In this document: positions 1 through 7,802 of the stretch, piece by piece
Position numbering within the stretch: position 1 is the first letter of the stretch
How the letters are laid out: the number at the start of each line of letters is the position of its first letter
Assembly: GCF_026262505.1 (NCBI RefSeq)
Contig: NC_067207.1
Coordinates: 26,504,082 to 26,568,081, forward strand
Length of the DNA stretch: 64,000 nt
Source of the DNA: Trichomonas vaginalis G3
Taxonomy: Eukaryota; Parabasalia; Trichomonadida; Trichomonadidae
Direction of reading: 5' to 3'
Program-made: the position numbers and the translations under genes
The notes under the pieces: generated by a model
The model's database searches: none
What the model was told of the DNA's origin: nothing
Seen by the model: the letters and a program-made list of their open reading frames with translations, nothing else

Positions 1-13
1 AGAATATGACAAG

Positions 14-448
14 ATGAACTCCACAGTTTCATTTCAAAAGATTGAAATTAACCCTCCAAGAGATACACAGTTTTTATTTTGGCAAGTAGACAAACGTTCT
101 TGGGCACAATTTCTTCGGTTACTAAACCAGAACGAACCATTACCACCTGACGGTCCTTTTAAATTTATACTTCCACCAGCAGATTTGACAGTTTATAGAA
201 ACGTGTTCGACCCTCAAAATGTTATATGTCATGCAAGTTTCAGTTCAAGCAACAATAGTTTTCTTTGTATTGGTAAGGACTTTTATGACTTTGCTTCTAA
301 ATTCTACGAACCACCTAGTAACAGTTTCTCTGACTTTCAAGTTTGGTTCACAACAAACGGTGTGCAGCATATTATTCCATTGTACTATGACTTTTATCTC
401 GAATTGTCTTTCATATACAACTACGGAAAAGTGCTGAAAAAGTATTGA
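14..448 (+). CDS. Virion-type protein of unknown function, C-terminal part (element A)
   Basis: Only the last 144 residues are in the window, counted from an internal methionine; the gene begins to the left of base 1. It corresponds to the end of the gene at 25279-26134 in element B. It shares the signature SDFQVWFTT and the ending LELSFIYNY with the minus-strand gene at 19995-20843, so the element carries two members of this family. I do not recognise the family. Its position among structural genes of element B suggests a capsid-associated role, which is only an inference. Confidence 0.6.
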   Translation: MNSTVSFQKIEINPPRDTQFLFWQVDKRSWAQFLRLLNQNEPLPPDGPFKFILPPADLTVYRNVFDPQNVICHASFSSSNNSFLCIGKDFYDFASKFYEPPSNSFSDFQVWFTTNGVQHIIPLYYDFYLELSFIYNYGKVLKKY

Positions 449-982
449 AAAATACTTTTAGGGTAGAAGGTTAGATCTAACCTCTTTTCTAACCTCTTTT
501 CTACCCTCTTGAATTTTCATGAATTTTGTGCTGAATTCGACAAAAATGAGTTTTTGGTTGAAAGAATACGGTGGAGCCAAAAGTGGCTCGACCTCAAAAC
601 AAACATTTTGTGAAGAATATACCAACCCGCGGAAAACAGCGGGTTGCTTTTTATACAAAGTTCAACAGGTGAATTTTCATGAATTTCCTTAAGATAGAAA
701 AAAAGTGAGTTAAAATGAGATGTTTACTGAAGGTGTCACCATGTCACTCGGTCATTTTAACTTCTCTGAAAAAGTGTGACAACATGACATTTTGACAACA
801 ACACAGGAAATAGATTTCATCGTATATTTTTTGTTAAGACTTCATCGTATATGTTTTGTCAAGACTTCTTCATCGTATATGTTTTGTCGAGATTTTTATC
901 GTTGTGGTCCGACGGTTAAGCCACAAACGAATGTCCGACGTCCCACCAAAAAATATTTTTTTATTTTTATTGTAAGAACAGT
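449..982 (+). repeat. Palindrome, KilA-N gene remnant and promoter region (element A)
   Basis: A GTTAGATCTAAC palindrome with flanking half-sites lies at about 464-510. The stretch 541-690 resembles the KilA-N gene at 983-1645 around its hairpin-containing part (compare 601-665 with 1178-1240) and is a decayed relative. It holds its own hairpin, CAACCCGC/GCGGGTTG, at 623-646. Around 810-900 there are three copies of a TTTTGTCAAGACTTC-type repeat. At 950-982 an AT-rich tract ending ATTGTAAGAACAGT leads into the next gene; the same tract precedes the gene at 2087. Confidence 0.6.
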
Positions 983-1645
983 ATGACAGTCGAAGCAAAA
1001 ACGTTCACGAACAAATCTAATGGCGAAACATTCACAAAAGGCACTTACAACGGTATTGAAGTCTTACGTAGAGACAAGGATGGTTATATAAATGCAACAA
1101 ATATGTGTCAGCAGTTTAGGAAAGACTTTAGAAAGTTGTTGGAAAATAAGTCCTGGGAAGAGTATTTTAAGGCATTTTGTGAAGAATATAGCAACCGTCG
1201 GAATTCCGGCGGTTGGTTTTTATACAAAATTCATGCAGGAATTCCTGATGAAATCAAACAGGTTAGAGGAACGTATGTAGACCCAAGACTTGTAAACTAT
1301 ATAGCAATGTGGGCTTCTCCAAAATATTGTATAGCAGTTGGAAAAATTTTGGACTCCATAGACAAGAAAGTTCATGAGAAATTAGATGAAGAAGAACTTG
1401 AAGATACAGTAGAGAATGCAAAACCTTTGTTCGAAGAAGAAGTTAGAAAAATGCATGAAAAACAAATAGAACATGAACGTGAGATATGTTCTGGTTATAG
1501 AGACTCGCCATACGAACTAGACCAATGGGAACAAGAAGATTTAAAGAGAGAATTTAGAGAATATGAACTCGCTAAGATAGCATTAGAAGCTGCAGAAAAG
1601 AAGTTAAAAGTTTGGGGTCGTTTTGTACAAAAATATTGTGAGTAA
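983..1645 (+). CDS. KilA-N domain DNA-binding protein (element A)
   Basis: The protein has 220 residues. The N-terminal half has the KilA-N signature GYINATNMCQQF near residues 35-46 and the second part RGTYVDPRLVNYIAMWASP near residues 95-113. The C-terminal third is a charged, probably helical tail. KilA-N domains bind DNA and are common in large DNA viruses and phages. In trichomonads they are known from Maverick-type elements, from my general knowledge. The AT-rich tract and GTAAGAACA box directly upstream support the ATG at 983. The reading frame contains a GC-rich inverted repeat at 1192-1215 (CAACCGTCGG/CCGGCGGTTG), which also appears in related genes and remnants. The frame is open throughout. 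A regulator of element genes is the likely role. Confidence 0.8.
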   Translation: MTVEAKTFTNKSNGETFTKGTYNGIEVLRRDKDGYINATNMCQQFRKDFRKLLENKSWEEYFKAFCEEYSNRRNSGGWFLYKIHAGIPDEIKQVRGTYVDPRLVNYIAMWASPKYCIAVGKILDSIDKKVHEKLDEEELEDTVENAKPLFEEEVRKMHEKQIEHEREICSGYRDSPYELDQWEQEDLKREFREYELAKIALEAAEKKLKVWGRFVQKYCE

Positions 1646-2086
1646 ATGAACCATTTTTTTCGACAAAATAATGTTTATGTTAGAATGTTAGATCTAACAT
1701 GTTTTCTAACATGTTTTCTAACATCGTAGAAAACTCATGAATTTTCATGAAATTTACACCAAAAATAATGTTTATGTTAGAATGTTAGATCTAACATGTT
1801 TTCTAACATGTTTTCTAACCTCTTGAATTTTCATGAATTTCTTCGTATATGTTTTGTCAAAACTTCTTCATCGTAAATGTTTTGTCGAAACTTCTTCTTC
1901 GTAATGAGTGTAAACGACCAAAAAATAATGTTTATGTTAGAATGTTAGATCTAACATGTTTTCTAACACGTTTTCTAACATCGTAGAAAACTCAAGAAAA
2001 CAATTTATTTTTGACACTTTCACAAAAAACATAAAAAATAACGTTAGTTTTTTTAAAAAAATATTTTTTATTTTTATTGTAAGAAC
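1646..2086. repeat. Palindrome array between KilA-N gene and next gene (element A)
   Basis: GTTAGATCTAAC occurs at 1688-1699, 1784-1795 and 1944-1955. Each is flanked by half-sites of the type TGTTAGAAAA or TTTTCTAACA spaced about 12 bp apart. Between them lie copies of the TTTTGTCRAAACTTCTTC repeat. The last 60 bp is the AT-rich promoter-like tract with ATTGTAAGAACATG leading into the gene at 2087. Confidence 0.8.
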
Positions 2087-3001
2087 ATGTTAGCAACAAC
2101 TTCACCAAACTCTTTAGTCATGAATCCTACGTCAATGTTAGTAGAGATGAAAAGCTTCATTCCTTCTTCATATACTTTTGAAACAAAAATCCAGAAGATA
2201 AAGCAAGAACTTTTAACAAGTAATTTAGACTGTAGTGCGAAAGATGAAACAAATGGACAGTATCTTTATGAAATGCAGGACATTATTGACCATTTACCCA
2301 AATTGCCTGAAATTCAGCAGCAAAAACTCACTATTCCTGAATTTGACGAAATAGAAGTCGGACTGACTGACTCAGTAGAAATAAAGAAGTTCATACGAAA
2401 GGTAAACTATGAGTTTCTTGGATTTCATTGCAACCACAAAGTCATGGACAAAGATTGCGACATGGTATATAAGAACATCTCTGACATATATAAATCCGGG
2501 GAGTTTAAGACCTACGACAACTTTGTTTCGTTAGTTGCAAAATGTGTATGGCAGATAAGAGATAAAGATAGAAGAGGCAAAGTATGGAACGAACAAATAA
2601 GACCCGCTATGTTTGAGTTAAAGAAAACCATTGACGCCTTAGTTGTTTTAGCAGGTAAGGTTTCAGAATATAACGCAAAAATGAACCCGCAATGTTCTAA
2701 ATGTAAAGCAGCAATTAGGAAATATAACTACTCCGTCAAAGAGATAGAACGTATGAGAAACGACTATGCAGACTTAAAGAAAGAAGCAGAAAAGCCAGCA
2801 GAAGATAAAATGGACATGTTAGCATTTCTGAACAAAAACTATCCAACTGCAGAAGATTTCCTTCTATCTGATGTCAAGAAGAAGTATAAAGAAACTTTCG
2901 GTATCGTTAAAACATTCGATGTACTGACAGAAGAAATAGAAGCTACAAAATTGTTTAGAGTCTCACGAATTCATAACGTTTACCATGTAAAACGCTTATA
3001 A
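2087..3001 (+). CDS. Unrecognised 304-residue protein of the KilA-N block (element A)
   Basis: The frame is open and I do not recognise the family. The N-terminal 100 residues are polar. A central part carries the pair CSKC near residues 200-203, which could bind a metal with other cysteines (CNHKVMDKDC near 115). The C-terminal part is rich in lysine and glutamate and likely helical. The start is fixed by the GTAAGAACATG box shared with the KilA-N genes, which suggests co-regulation. The first 330 bp differ from the copy at 27765 by many, mostly silent, substitutions, while the rest is almost identical; this points to a recombination tract. Confidence 0.65.
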   Translation: MLATTSPNSLVMNPTSMLVEMKSFIPSSYTFETKIQKIKQELLTSNLDCSAKDETNGQYLYEMQDIIDHLPKLPEIQQQKLTIPEFDEIEVGLTDSVEIKKFIRKVNYEFLGFHCNHKVMDKDCDMVYKNISDIYKSGEFKTYDNFVSLVAKCVWQIRDKDRRGKVWNEQIRPAMFELKKTIDALVVLAGKVSEYNAKMNPQCSKCKAAIRKYNYSVKEIERMRNDYADLKKEAEKPAEDKMDMLAFLNKNYPTAEDFLLSDVKKKYKETFGIVKTFDVLTEEIEATKLFRVSRIHNVYHVKRL

Positions 3002-3620
3002 AATAACTGGGGTAGAAAAGAGGTTAGAAAAGAGGTTAGATCTAACCTTCTACCCTAAAATATATTTTTGCTGAATTCTGTATGAAATTTCATGAGTTTT
3101 GTGTGTTTTAGACCATGTTAGAAAACGTGTTAGAAAAGAGGTTAGATCTAACATTCTAACATAAACATTATTTTTACTGAATTCCGTATGAAATTTCATG
3201 AGTTTTGTGTGTTTTAGACCATGTTAGAAAACGTGTTAGAAAAGAGGTTAGATCTAACATTCTAACATAAACATTATTTTTGCTGAATTCCGTATGAAAT
3301 TTCATGAGTTTTGTGTGTTTTAGACCATGTTAGAAAAGAGGTTAGAAAACATGTTAGATCTAACATTCTACCCTAAAATATATTTTTGTCTGATTTACGC
3401 TCATTACGATGAAGAAGTCTTGACAAAACATGTATGTTTAGTTTCGATGAAATCATGACAAAGAATGTACGATGAAGAAGTCTTGACAAAACATGTATGT
3501 TCATGTTTGACAAAACATTTACGTTTAGTTTCGATGAAATCATGAAAATTCATGAGGTTAGAAAAGAGGTTAGAAAACATGTTAGATCTAACATTCTACC
3601 CTAAACATTATTTTTGCTGA
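3002..3620. repeat. Palindrome array, five units (element A)
   Basis: Palindromes GTTAGATCTAAC lie at 3035, 3141, 3247, 3353 and 3581. Three units form a tandem repeat of 106 bp that also includes ATGAAATTTCATGAGTTTTG. Between 3390 and 3540 lie copies of the GACAAAACATGTATG type repeat. No gene is visible. The same region in element B (28680-29290) has a slightly different number and order of units. Confidence 0.8.
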
Positions 3621-3778
3621 AAAATGACCAAAAATCTGAGTAAAATGGCATAAGATTGCTTCCCTCGGAAAAACCGAGAGAAGAGATTCCGTATGAAAAT
3701 CGTGAATTTCCTTAAGATAGAAAAAATAAAGTTAGTTTTATTTTTTTTATTTTTTTTATTTTGTATGTAAGAACAGAA
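3621..3778 (+). repeat. KilA-N gene remnant and promoter tract (element A)
   Basis: The stretch at 3645-3715 matches the middle of the gene at 4257-5084 (around 4470-4530), including a GC-rich inverted repeat at 3659-3683, so it is a short relic of a KilA-N relative. The T-rich tract and GTATGTAAGAACAGA directly before 3779 are the promoter-like box of the following gene. Confidence 0.55.
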
Positions 3779-4168
3779 ATGACAACAACAGAGAACACAA
3801 CAACTGCTATCGTTCATGAAGCCATAGATGAAGAATACGAGTACATACAGTTTAACAAACAACTCCGTCTCATTCGTTCGGTCAAAGATGACATGTACCA
3901 AATGCAAAGTATTTTGACAGCATGTTTTGCTCCAGACACTAAGAAACCACAAGACTGGTTTGAATTAAATAGCACTCATGAACTTTTGAGTGAGTTCGAA
4001 CATGTAGAACTTAAAAAGATGTACCAAGACAGACAAAACTTACCATCATATCTAAAAGGTATATATGTTCATAAGTTCCTAGTTAGTTCAATAGCAATGT
4101 GGGCTTCTCCTCGTTATGCATGGTACATTTACAGACTTCTTGACGAAGTTGCTGAAAAATACATGTAA
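3779..4168 (+). CDS. Short KilA-N family protein (element A)
   Basis: The protein has about 129 residues from the ATG at 3779, just after the GTATGTAAGAACAG box. The first 50 residues, including EEYEYIQFNKQLRLIRSVKD, are nearly the same as in the next gene. The end contains GIYVHKFLVSSIAMWASP, which matches the second half of the KilA-N domain. It lacks the long C-terminal domain of its neighbour and could be a DNA-binding-only or dimerising partner; that is an inference. The frame is open and its copy in element B is at 29458-29847. Confidence 0.7.
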   Translation: MTTTENTTTAIVHEAIDEEYEYIQFNKQLRLIRSVKDDMYQMQSILTACFAPDTKKPQDWFELNSTHELLSEFEHVELKKMYQDRQNLPSYLKGIYVHKFLVSSIAMWASPRYAWYIYRLLDEVAEKYM

Positions 4169-4256
4169 AGCGTTTATTTTTGGTCTTTTGTGAAAGTAAG
4201 AAAATAACGCTAATTTTTTATAAAATATTTTTTTTATTTTGTATGTAAAGACAGAT

Positions 4257-5084
4257 ATGTCAACATCAGAGAACACAACACCTGCTATCGTTCATGAAGC
4301 CATAAATGAAGAATATGAGTACATACAATATAACAAACAGTTACGTCTCATTCGTTCGGTCAAGGATGACATGTACCAAATGCAAAGTATTTTGAATGCT
4401 CTTCGTTCTACAAAGCAAGCACGTCATTGGTTTGAAAACCAACAGACAAAAGAACTTTTAGAAGAATTTCCTCATATGTTTGCGACCGGTAGAAAACCGC
4501 GGGTCGAGATTCCGTACGAAAATCGTCAAAATTTGCCAAATGGTTTGAGAGGTTGGTATGTTCATAGACTTCTTGTAAATGCTGTTGCAATGTGGGCTTC
4601 GCCTCGTTACGCTTGTTATATTTTCATGATGTTAGATGAACTATATAAAGCAGAACGTGAAGAGATGGAAAAGAAACTTCAAGCAAAAGATGAAGTCATT
4701 GAAGCAAAAGACAAAACCATACAGAAAAGAATACCACGTTCGGTACCAAAAGGTAAGGAAAAGAACTATAAGTATATGATTTATACTGAAGAGATGGAAA
4801 ATGAAGAAGACAGAGATATGGTTATGTTGCATTTAGTCAGAAGAAACAACAAAAGCTTTTACGACCTTGCTAAGATTTACAAATCTAACAGAAATTGGTT
4901 CTATCGCGAAAACTTACCGATTTCAATGACCCCAAATGAAGATGTGAAACAAATAGTTCAAGATACGTTACCTCAAACACACTATGATATGAAAGGTTGT
5001 ACAATACTTACCTTCAAAGAAGATTTGCCATTGTTAAAGGAAAAAATAACAGAGTATTTTGACAACTTCAAACAAGTAGGGTAG
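4257..5084 (+). CDS. KilA-N protein with extra C-terminal domain (element A)
   Basis: The protein has about 275 residues from the ATG at 4257, which follows the box GTATGTAAAGACAGAT. The N-terminus is shared with the preceding gene. The KilA-N part ends in GWYVHRLLVNAVAMWASP near residue 105. A short coiled coil rich in K and E follows (about 130-160), then a C-terminal domain with YKYMIYTEEMENEED and RNNKSFYDLAKIYKSNRNW that resembles the conserved C-terminal domain seen after KilA-N in some viral proteins. A GC-rich inverted repeat lies inside the frame at 4483-4506. The frame is open. It is probably a DNA-binding regulator of the element. Confidence 0.75.
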   Translation: MSTSENTTPAIVHEAINEEYEYIQYNKQLRLIRSVKDDMYQMQSILNALRSTKQARHWFENQQTKELLEEFPHMFATGRKPRVEIPYENRQNLPNGLRGWYVHRLLVNAVAMWASPRYACYIFMMLDELYKAEREEMEKKLQAKDEVIEAKDKTIQKRIPRSVPKGKEKNYKYMIYTEEMENEEDRDMVMLHLVRRNNKSFYDLAKIYKSNRNWFYRENLPISMTPNEDVKQIVQDTLPQTHYDMKGCTILTFKEDLPLLKEKITEYFDNFKQVG

Positions 5085-5590
5085 ATGAACCATTTATTTT
5101 TCAAGCTTGACTTCAGATGGCTCAGGTAGCTCTATAAGGTAAATTGTCTTGTCAAATCCTTCTGGCATTCCGAGTCCTTCCTTCCGACAGGAAGAACTCT
5201 TGCATCCGACAGAAAAAGTTTTTCCCGACAACTGGAAGAACTCTTCCATCAGACAGGAAAATATTTTCTTGACAACTGGAAAAATTTTTCCAGTTGTTCG
5301 TCCGTAAACCATTCAAATTTTCGAAAATTGAGAACTTTTTGGTCGAACGACAGAAAAAGTTTTTCCATCCGACAGAAAAATATTTTCCCGACAACTGGAA
5401 AAGTCCTTCCTTCCAACTGGAAAAGTCCTTCCATCCGACAGGAAAAGTCCTTCCATCCGACAGGAAGAACTCTTCCATCAGACAGGAAGAACTCTTCCAT
5501 CCGACGTACCACCAACCGAGTCCATTCCAAAGCCAGAAGAACCGACAGCCCCAGCACCACAACAGACTAAGACTCAAACACTTAGATTTT
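5085..5590. repeat. Minisatellite with units of about 22 bp (element A)
   Basis: Between the converging KilA-N and ATPase genes lies a tandem array with units such as CTTCCATCCGACAGGAAAAG and variants with CCCGACAACTGGAA. Several frames stay open because the unit lacks stops. A non-repetitive island at 5290-5345 and the end at 5096-5150, whose minus-strand reading gives IYLIELPEPSEVKLEK, are shared with element B, so the array may have expanded within an old minus-strand gene. The words TTTTTCAAGCTTGACTT occur at both borders (5095 and 5587). The array in element B (30845-31150) has different units. Confidence 0.75.
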
Positions 5591-6568
5591 TCAAGCTTGA
5601 CTTTTTACAATTTGAACTTTGTTTGCGTAGATATGAATTCTGAAAGAAGTATGAGGGTCTTGTATGACTTTGTACTTCTCCCATAGTTCATGTCTGTCAA
5701 ACTTACCTGCCATGGACTCTTTCATAAGTTCCATGAAATCGTCTTCGGACAATCCAGGGAAAAGTATAATGTCAGTAAGTATTCTTTTAACATCCTTACT
5801 TAAACTCTTTGCTGTCTGTACACATATTACGACTGAGATGTTAAAGTGTCTGAGCTTCTTAAGAATTCGACACATGTCTTGTTCTCTATTCTTTAACAAA
5901 GGATGAGAGGCGAAATCATCTAAGATAAGAAGACACCTATGAGGGTATGTCTTCCAATCGTAAGATTGCAATTTCTTCGAAATGTATTCTATCTCTTTCT
6001 GTTTGTTTCTGAAGTGTTTCTTCTCTAATATTCTCTGCATTTCCTCATTTGGGTCTTTAAACTTCGAATTTATATACTCATTTATAGCATTATACTTCAA
6101 AACTCTTCTTTGGTACTTCTTTATCCAATCTAACAACTCAGTATCCTTTATACATACTAACTTAGACTTCTTTATAATATCTTTGAACGAATTTACGGTT
6201 TGATCGAATTGACCAGAAGTACTACAAATAACAACTAACTCATAGAATGGGTTCTTCTCATCTAGTTCTTGTTGTTGTGCAGCCATTTTAAGATAAGTGA
6301 AAGTCTTACCCGACCCAGGTGGTGCGATTAGACCTGTTATACCATTCTGAGCAAATAAGAACTTTTCATGTATGGGTTTTATCTGAGCATTTTCTAACTT
6401 CCTCTTGTTCTTGTTTAAAACATTCTCAAATTTTTTGTCAATGTCAGCAAACTTTTTTTCTAACATATTTTTAGAAAAATTAAAATTTTTATCTTTTTGA
6501 AAATGTCTAGCGATTTCGCTATCTATATTCGAGACAAACTTTTCGACAGCAAAACATCTGTCGACCAT
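5591..6568 (-). CDS. A32-like DNA packaging ATPase (element A)
   Basis: The protein is 325 residues from the first methionine, or 291 if the methionine at 6466 is used. The later start is preferred because it leaves the divergent gene at 6503 free and is preceded by the element's usual AT-rich start motif. Walker A is APPGSGKT (residues 82-89 from the first Met). Walker B is LLILDDFAS near residue 215. This is the FtsK/HerA-type packaging ATPase of the A32 family found in Polintons, virophages and large DNA viruses, where it pumps DNA into the capsid. The frame is open. Confidence 0.82.
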   Translation of the reverse strand: MVDRCFAVEKFVSNIDSEIARHFQKDKNFNFSKNMLEKKFADIDKKFENVLNKNKRKLENAQIKPIHEKFLFAQNGITGLIAPPGSGKTFTYLKMAAQQQELDEKNPFYELVVICSTSGQFDQTVNSFKDIIKKSKLVCIKDTELLDWIKKYQRRVLKYNAINEYINSKFKDPNEEMQRILEKKHFRNKQKEIEYISKKLQSYDWKTYPHRCLLILDDFASHPLLKNREQDMCRILKKLRHFNISVVICVQTAKSLSKDVKRILTDIILFPGLSEDDFMELMKESMAGKFDRHELWEKYKVIQDPHTSFRIHIYANKVQIVKSQA

Positions 6569-6958
6569 AAAATCTTACATAGTGTAAACAAGAAAGGTGA
6601 ATTTGTTCTAAAGTTCTGTTTCTGGGAATATGACAAGAACCATAAAACATTAGGCAGAGAAGTCTTTAAGTTTGTCAATGACAGACTTGTTGACAGAGAT
6701 GACGCCTCTTGGAAAGATGAAGTCCAACAAAAGTTCTTAGAATGCAAAGAAGGCACATGCGCTGTTCTTGAAGATGAAATAGAAAACAGAATAGATGAGC
6801 TATTAAAGGACAAAGAACTTTTACATAAATATGGTTCTGAGAAGTTTGACATAACTCCACCAGAGAAGAAGAAGAAGAGAGAAAAGAAAGAAAAGAAAGT
6901 AGAAGAAGAGAAGAAAGAACCTGAACCAGTTCCAGAGAAAAAGAAATTTGACATGTAA
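6503..6958 (+). CDS. Small protein with lysine/glutamate-rich tail (element A)
   Basis: The protein has about 151 residues from the ATG at 6503; an in-frame ATG lies two codons earlier. The first 110 residues look globular (CFWEYDKNHKTLGREVF). The tail is a run of K and E with PEPVPEKKK, typical of nucleic-acid-associated proteins. It is transcribed away from the ATPase gene with about 36 bp between the preferred start codons, which holds TTTTTATCTTTTTGAAAATG for this strand. I do not recognise the family. Confidence 0.6.
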   Translation: MSSDFAIYIRDKLFDSKTSVDHKILHSVNKKGEFVLKFCFWEYDKNHKTLGREVFKFVNDRLVDRDDASWKDEVQQKFLECKEGTCAVLEDEIENRIDELLKDKELLHKYGSEKFDITPPEKKKKREKKEKKVEEEKKEPEPVPEKKKFDM

Positions 6959-6974
6959 AAATAAAATTTTATTT

Positions 6975-7394
6975 TTAGAACATTTCTGGGTCAATGTCAA
7001 TGTTCTCTTCCTCTTTAGGAGCAAACACCGGCTTAGACTCTAAAATCTTTTTACCCAATTTACCTTGAACTTCAACTATCTTAGACTCATAATATTCATA
7101 GTCGTCTGCTTTCTTTGGTTCATAAGGTATAACAAGTTTGTATGCTTTACCTTCTTCGAGTTTTGAGAACTTTCTGTCAAAATTTTCTTTGACTGTTAAC
7201 AAACCTTCTATGTCTAAGTCTTCAAAAGTTGCACCACTTTTTCTAACAACAGCAAACTTAACTGGTGCAATGTTCCAAATTTTGTCAAATGTAGACTTTT
7301 CAAAATTGTAGAAGTAAACATTCAAATATGCGAATGGAGCTAACTTATCTTTGACTTCTGTCATGTACTTATTTACTGAGATGAATTTCGTCAT
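6975..7394 (-). CDS. Unrecognised 139-residue protein (element A)
   Basis: The frame is open and identical in arrangement in element B (32628-33047). The protein is mixed alpha/beta by composition, with an acidic C-terminus (EEENIDIDPEMF) that recalls the acidic tails of single-strand DNA-binding proteins. That comparison is only suggestive. Upstream the sequence reads TTTTTTTATCCGATAAAAAA before the ATG, a box shared with the next gene at 7444-7764, so the two and the helicase are probably expressed together as replication genes. Confidence 0.55.
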   Translation of the reverse strand: MTKFISVNKYMTEVKDKLAPFAYLNVYFYNFEKSTFDKIWNIAPVKFAVVRKSGATFEDLDIEGLLTVKENFDRKFSKLEEGKAYKLVIPYEPKKADDYEYYESKIVEVQGKLGKKILESKPVFAPKEEENIDIDPEMF

Positions 7395-7443
7395 CTTTTT
7401 TATCGGATAAAAAAATATTTTTTTTAAAATTTACTCAGAAAAA

Positions 7444-7764
7444 TTATTTCTTTCTATATACACCATTCCGAACTTTGAAAAGATGTTTTATACCAGCATA
7501 GAATTTTTCTCTAGAGCTTGGTCTTATATCGTTTTCATGACAATATTTTCTATATTCTTCATATAAAGCCTTTTTTTCATACATTTCATAAGGACAACCT
7601 AACCAGAATAGCGCATATCCATTTTCGTTATCTAGGTCTCTATATGTTTCTTCTGTTTGTAGAATTTCGCTTTCTCTATTTAGTTCTATGTCTATATATT
7701 GTGGCTTAAAAAGATGTGGGCAAGAAGGGTCTGGCGCTATGTAAAAAGTTAATTTTTCTGTCAT
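7444..7764 (-). CDS. Small paralogue of the helicase C-terminal domain (element A)
   Basis: The protein has 106 residues. Its second half, with LYEEYRKYCHENDIRPSSRE and ending FKVRNGVYRKK, aligns with the end of the neighbouring SF3 helicase (LYDEYKQYCQEYGYMTASKR, ending LDVQNGVYTKK). The gene therefore looks like a duplication of the winged-helix-like C-terminal domain of the helicase without its ATPase. It has the same ATCCGATA box before the start as the gene at 6975-7394. A free DNA-binding domain could modulate the helicase or the origin; this is an inference. Confidence 0.65.
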   Translation of the reverse strand: MTEKLTFYIAPDPSCPHLFKPQYIDIELNRESEILQTEETYRDLDNENGYALFWLGCPYEMYEKKALYEEYRKYCHENDIRPSSREKFYAGIKHLFKVRNGVYRKK

Positions 7765-7802
7765 CTTTTCTATCGGATAAAAAAAATATTTTTTTTTAAA
7801 AT

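Noticed and set aside
5152-5686. Several overlapping 80-140 codon frames in the minisatellite
   Set aside because: The repeat unit lacks stops in several frames. The composition is repeat-driven and units differ between the copies.
6523-6954. 143-codon minus-strand frame rich in F and S
   Set aside because: It is antisense to the K/E-rich gene at 6503-6958 and its composition mirrors that gene.
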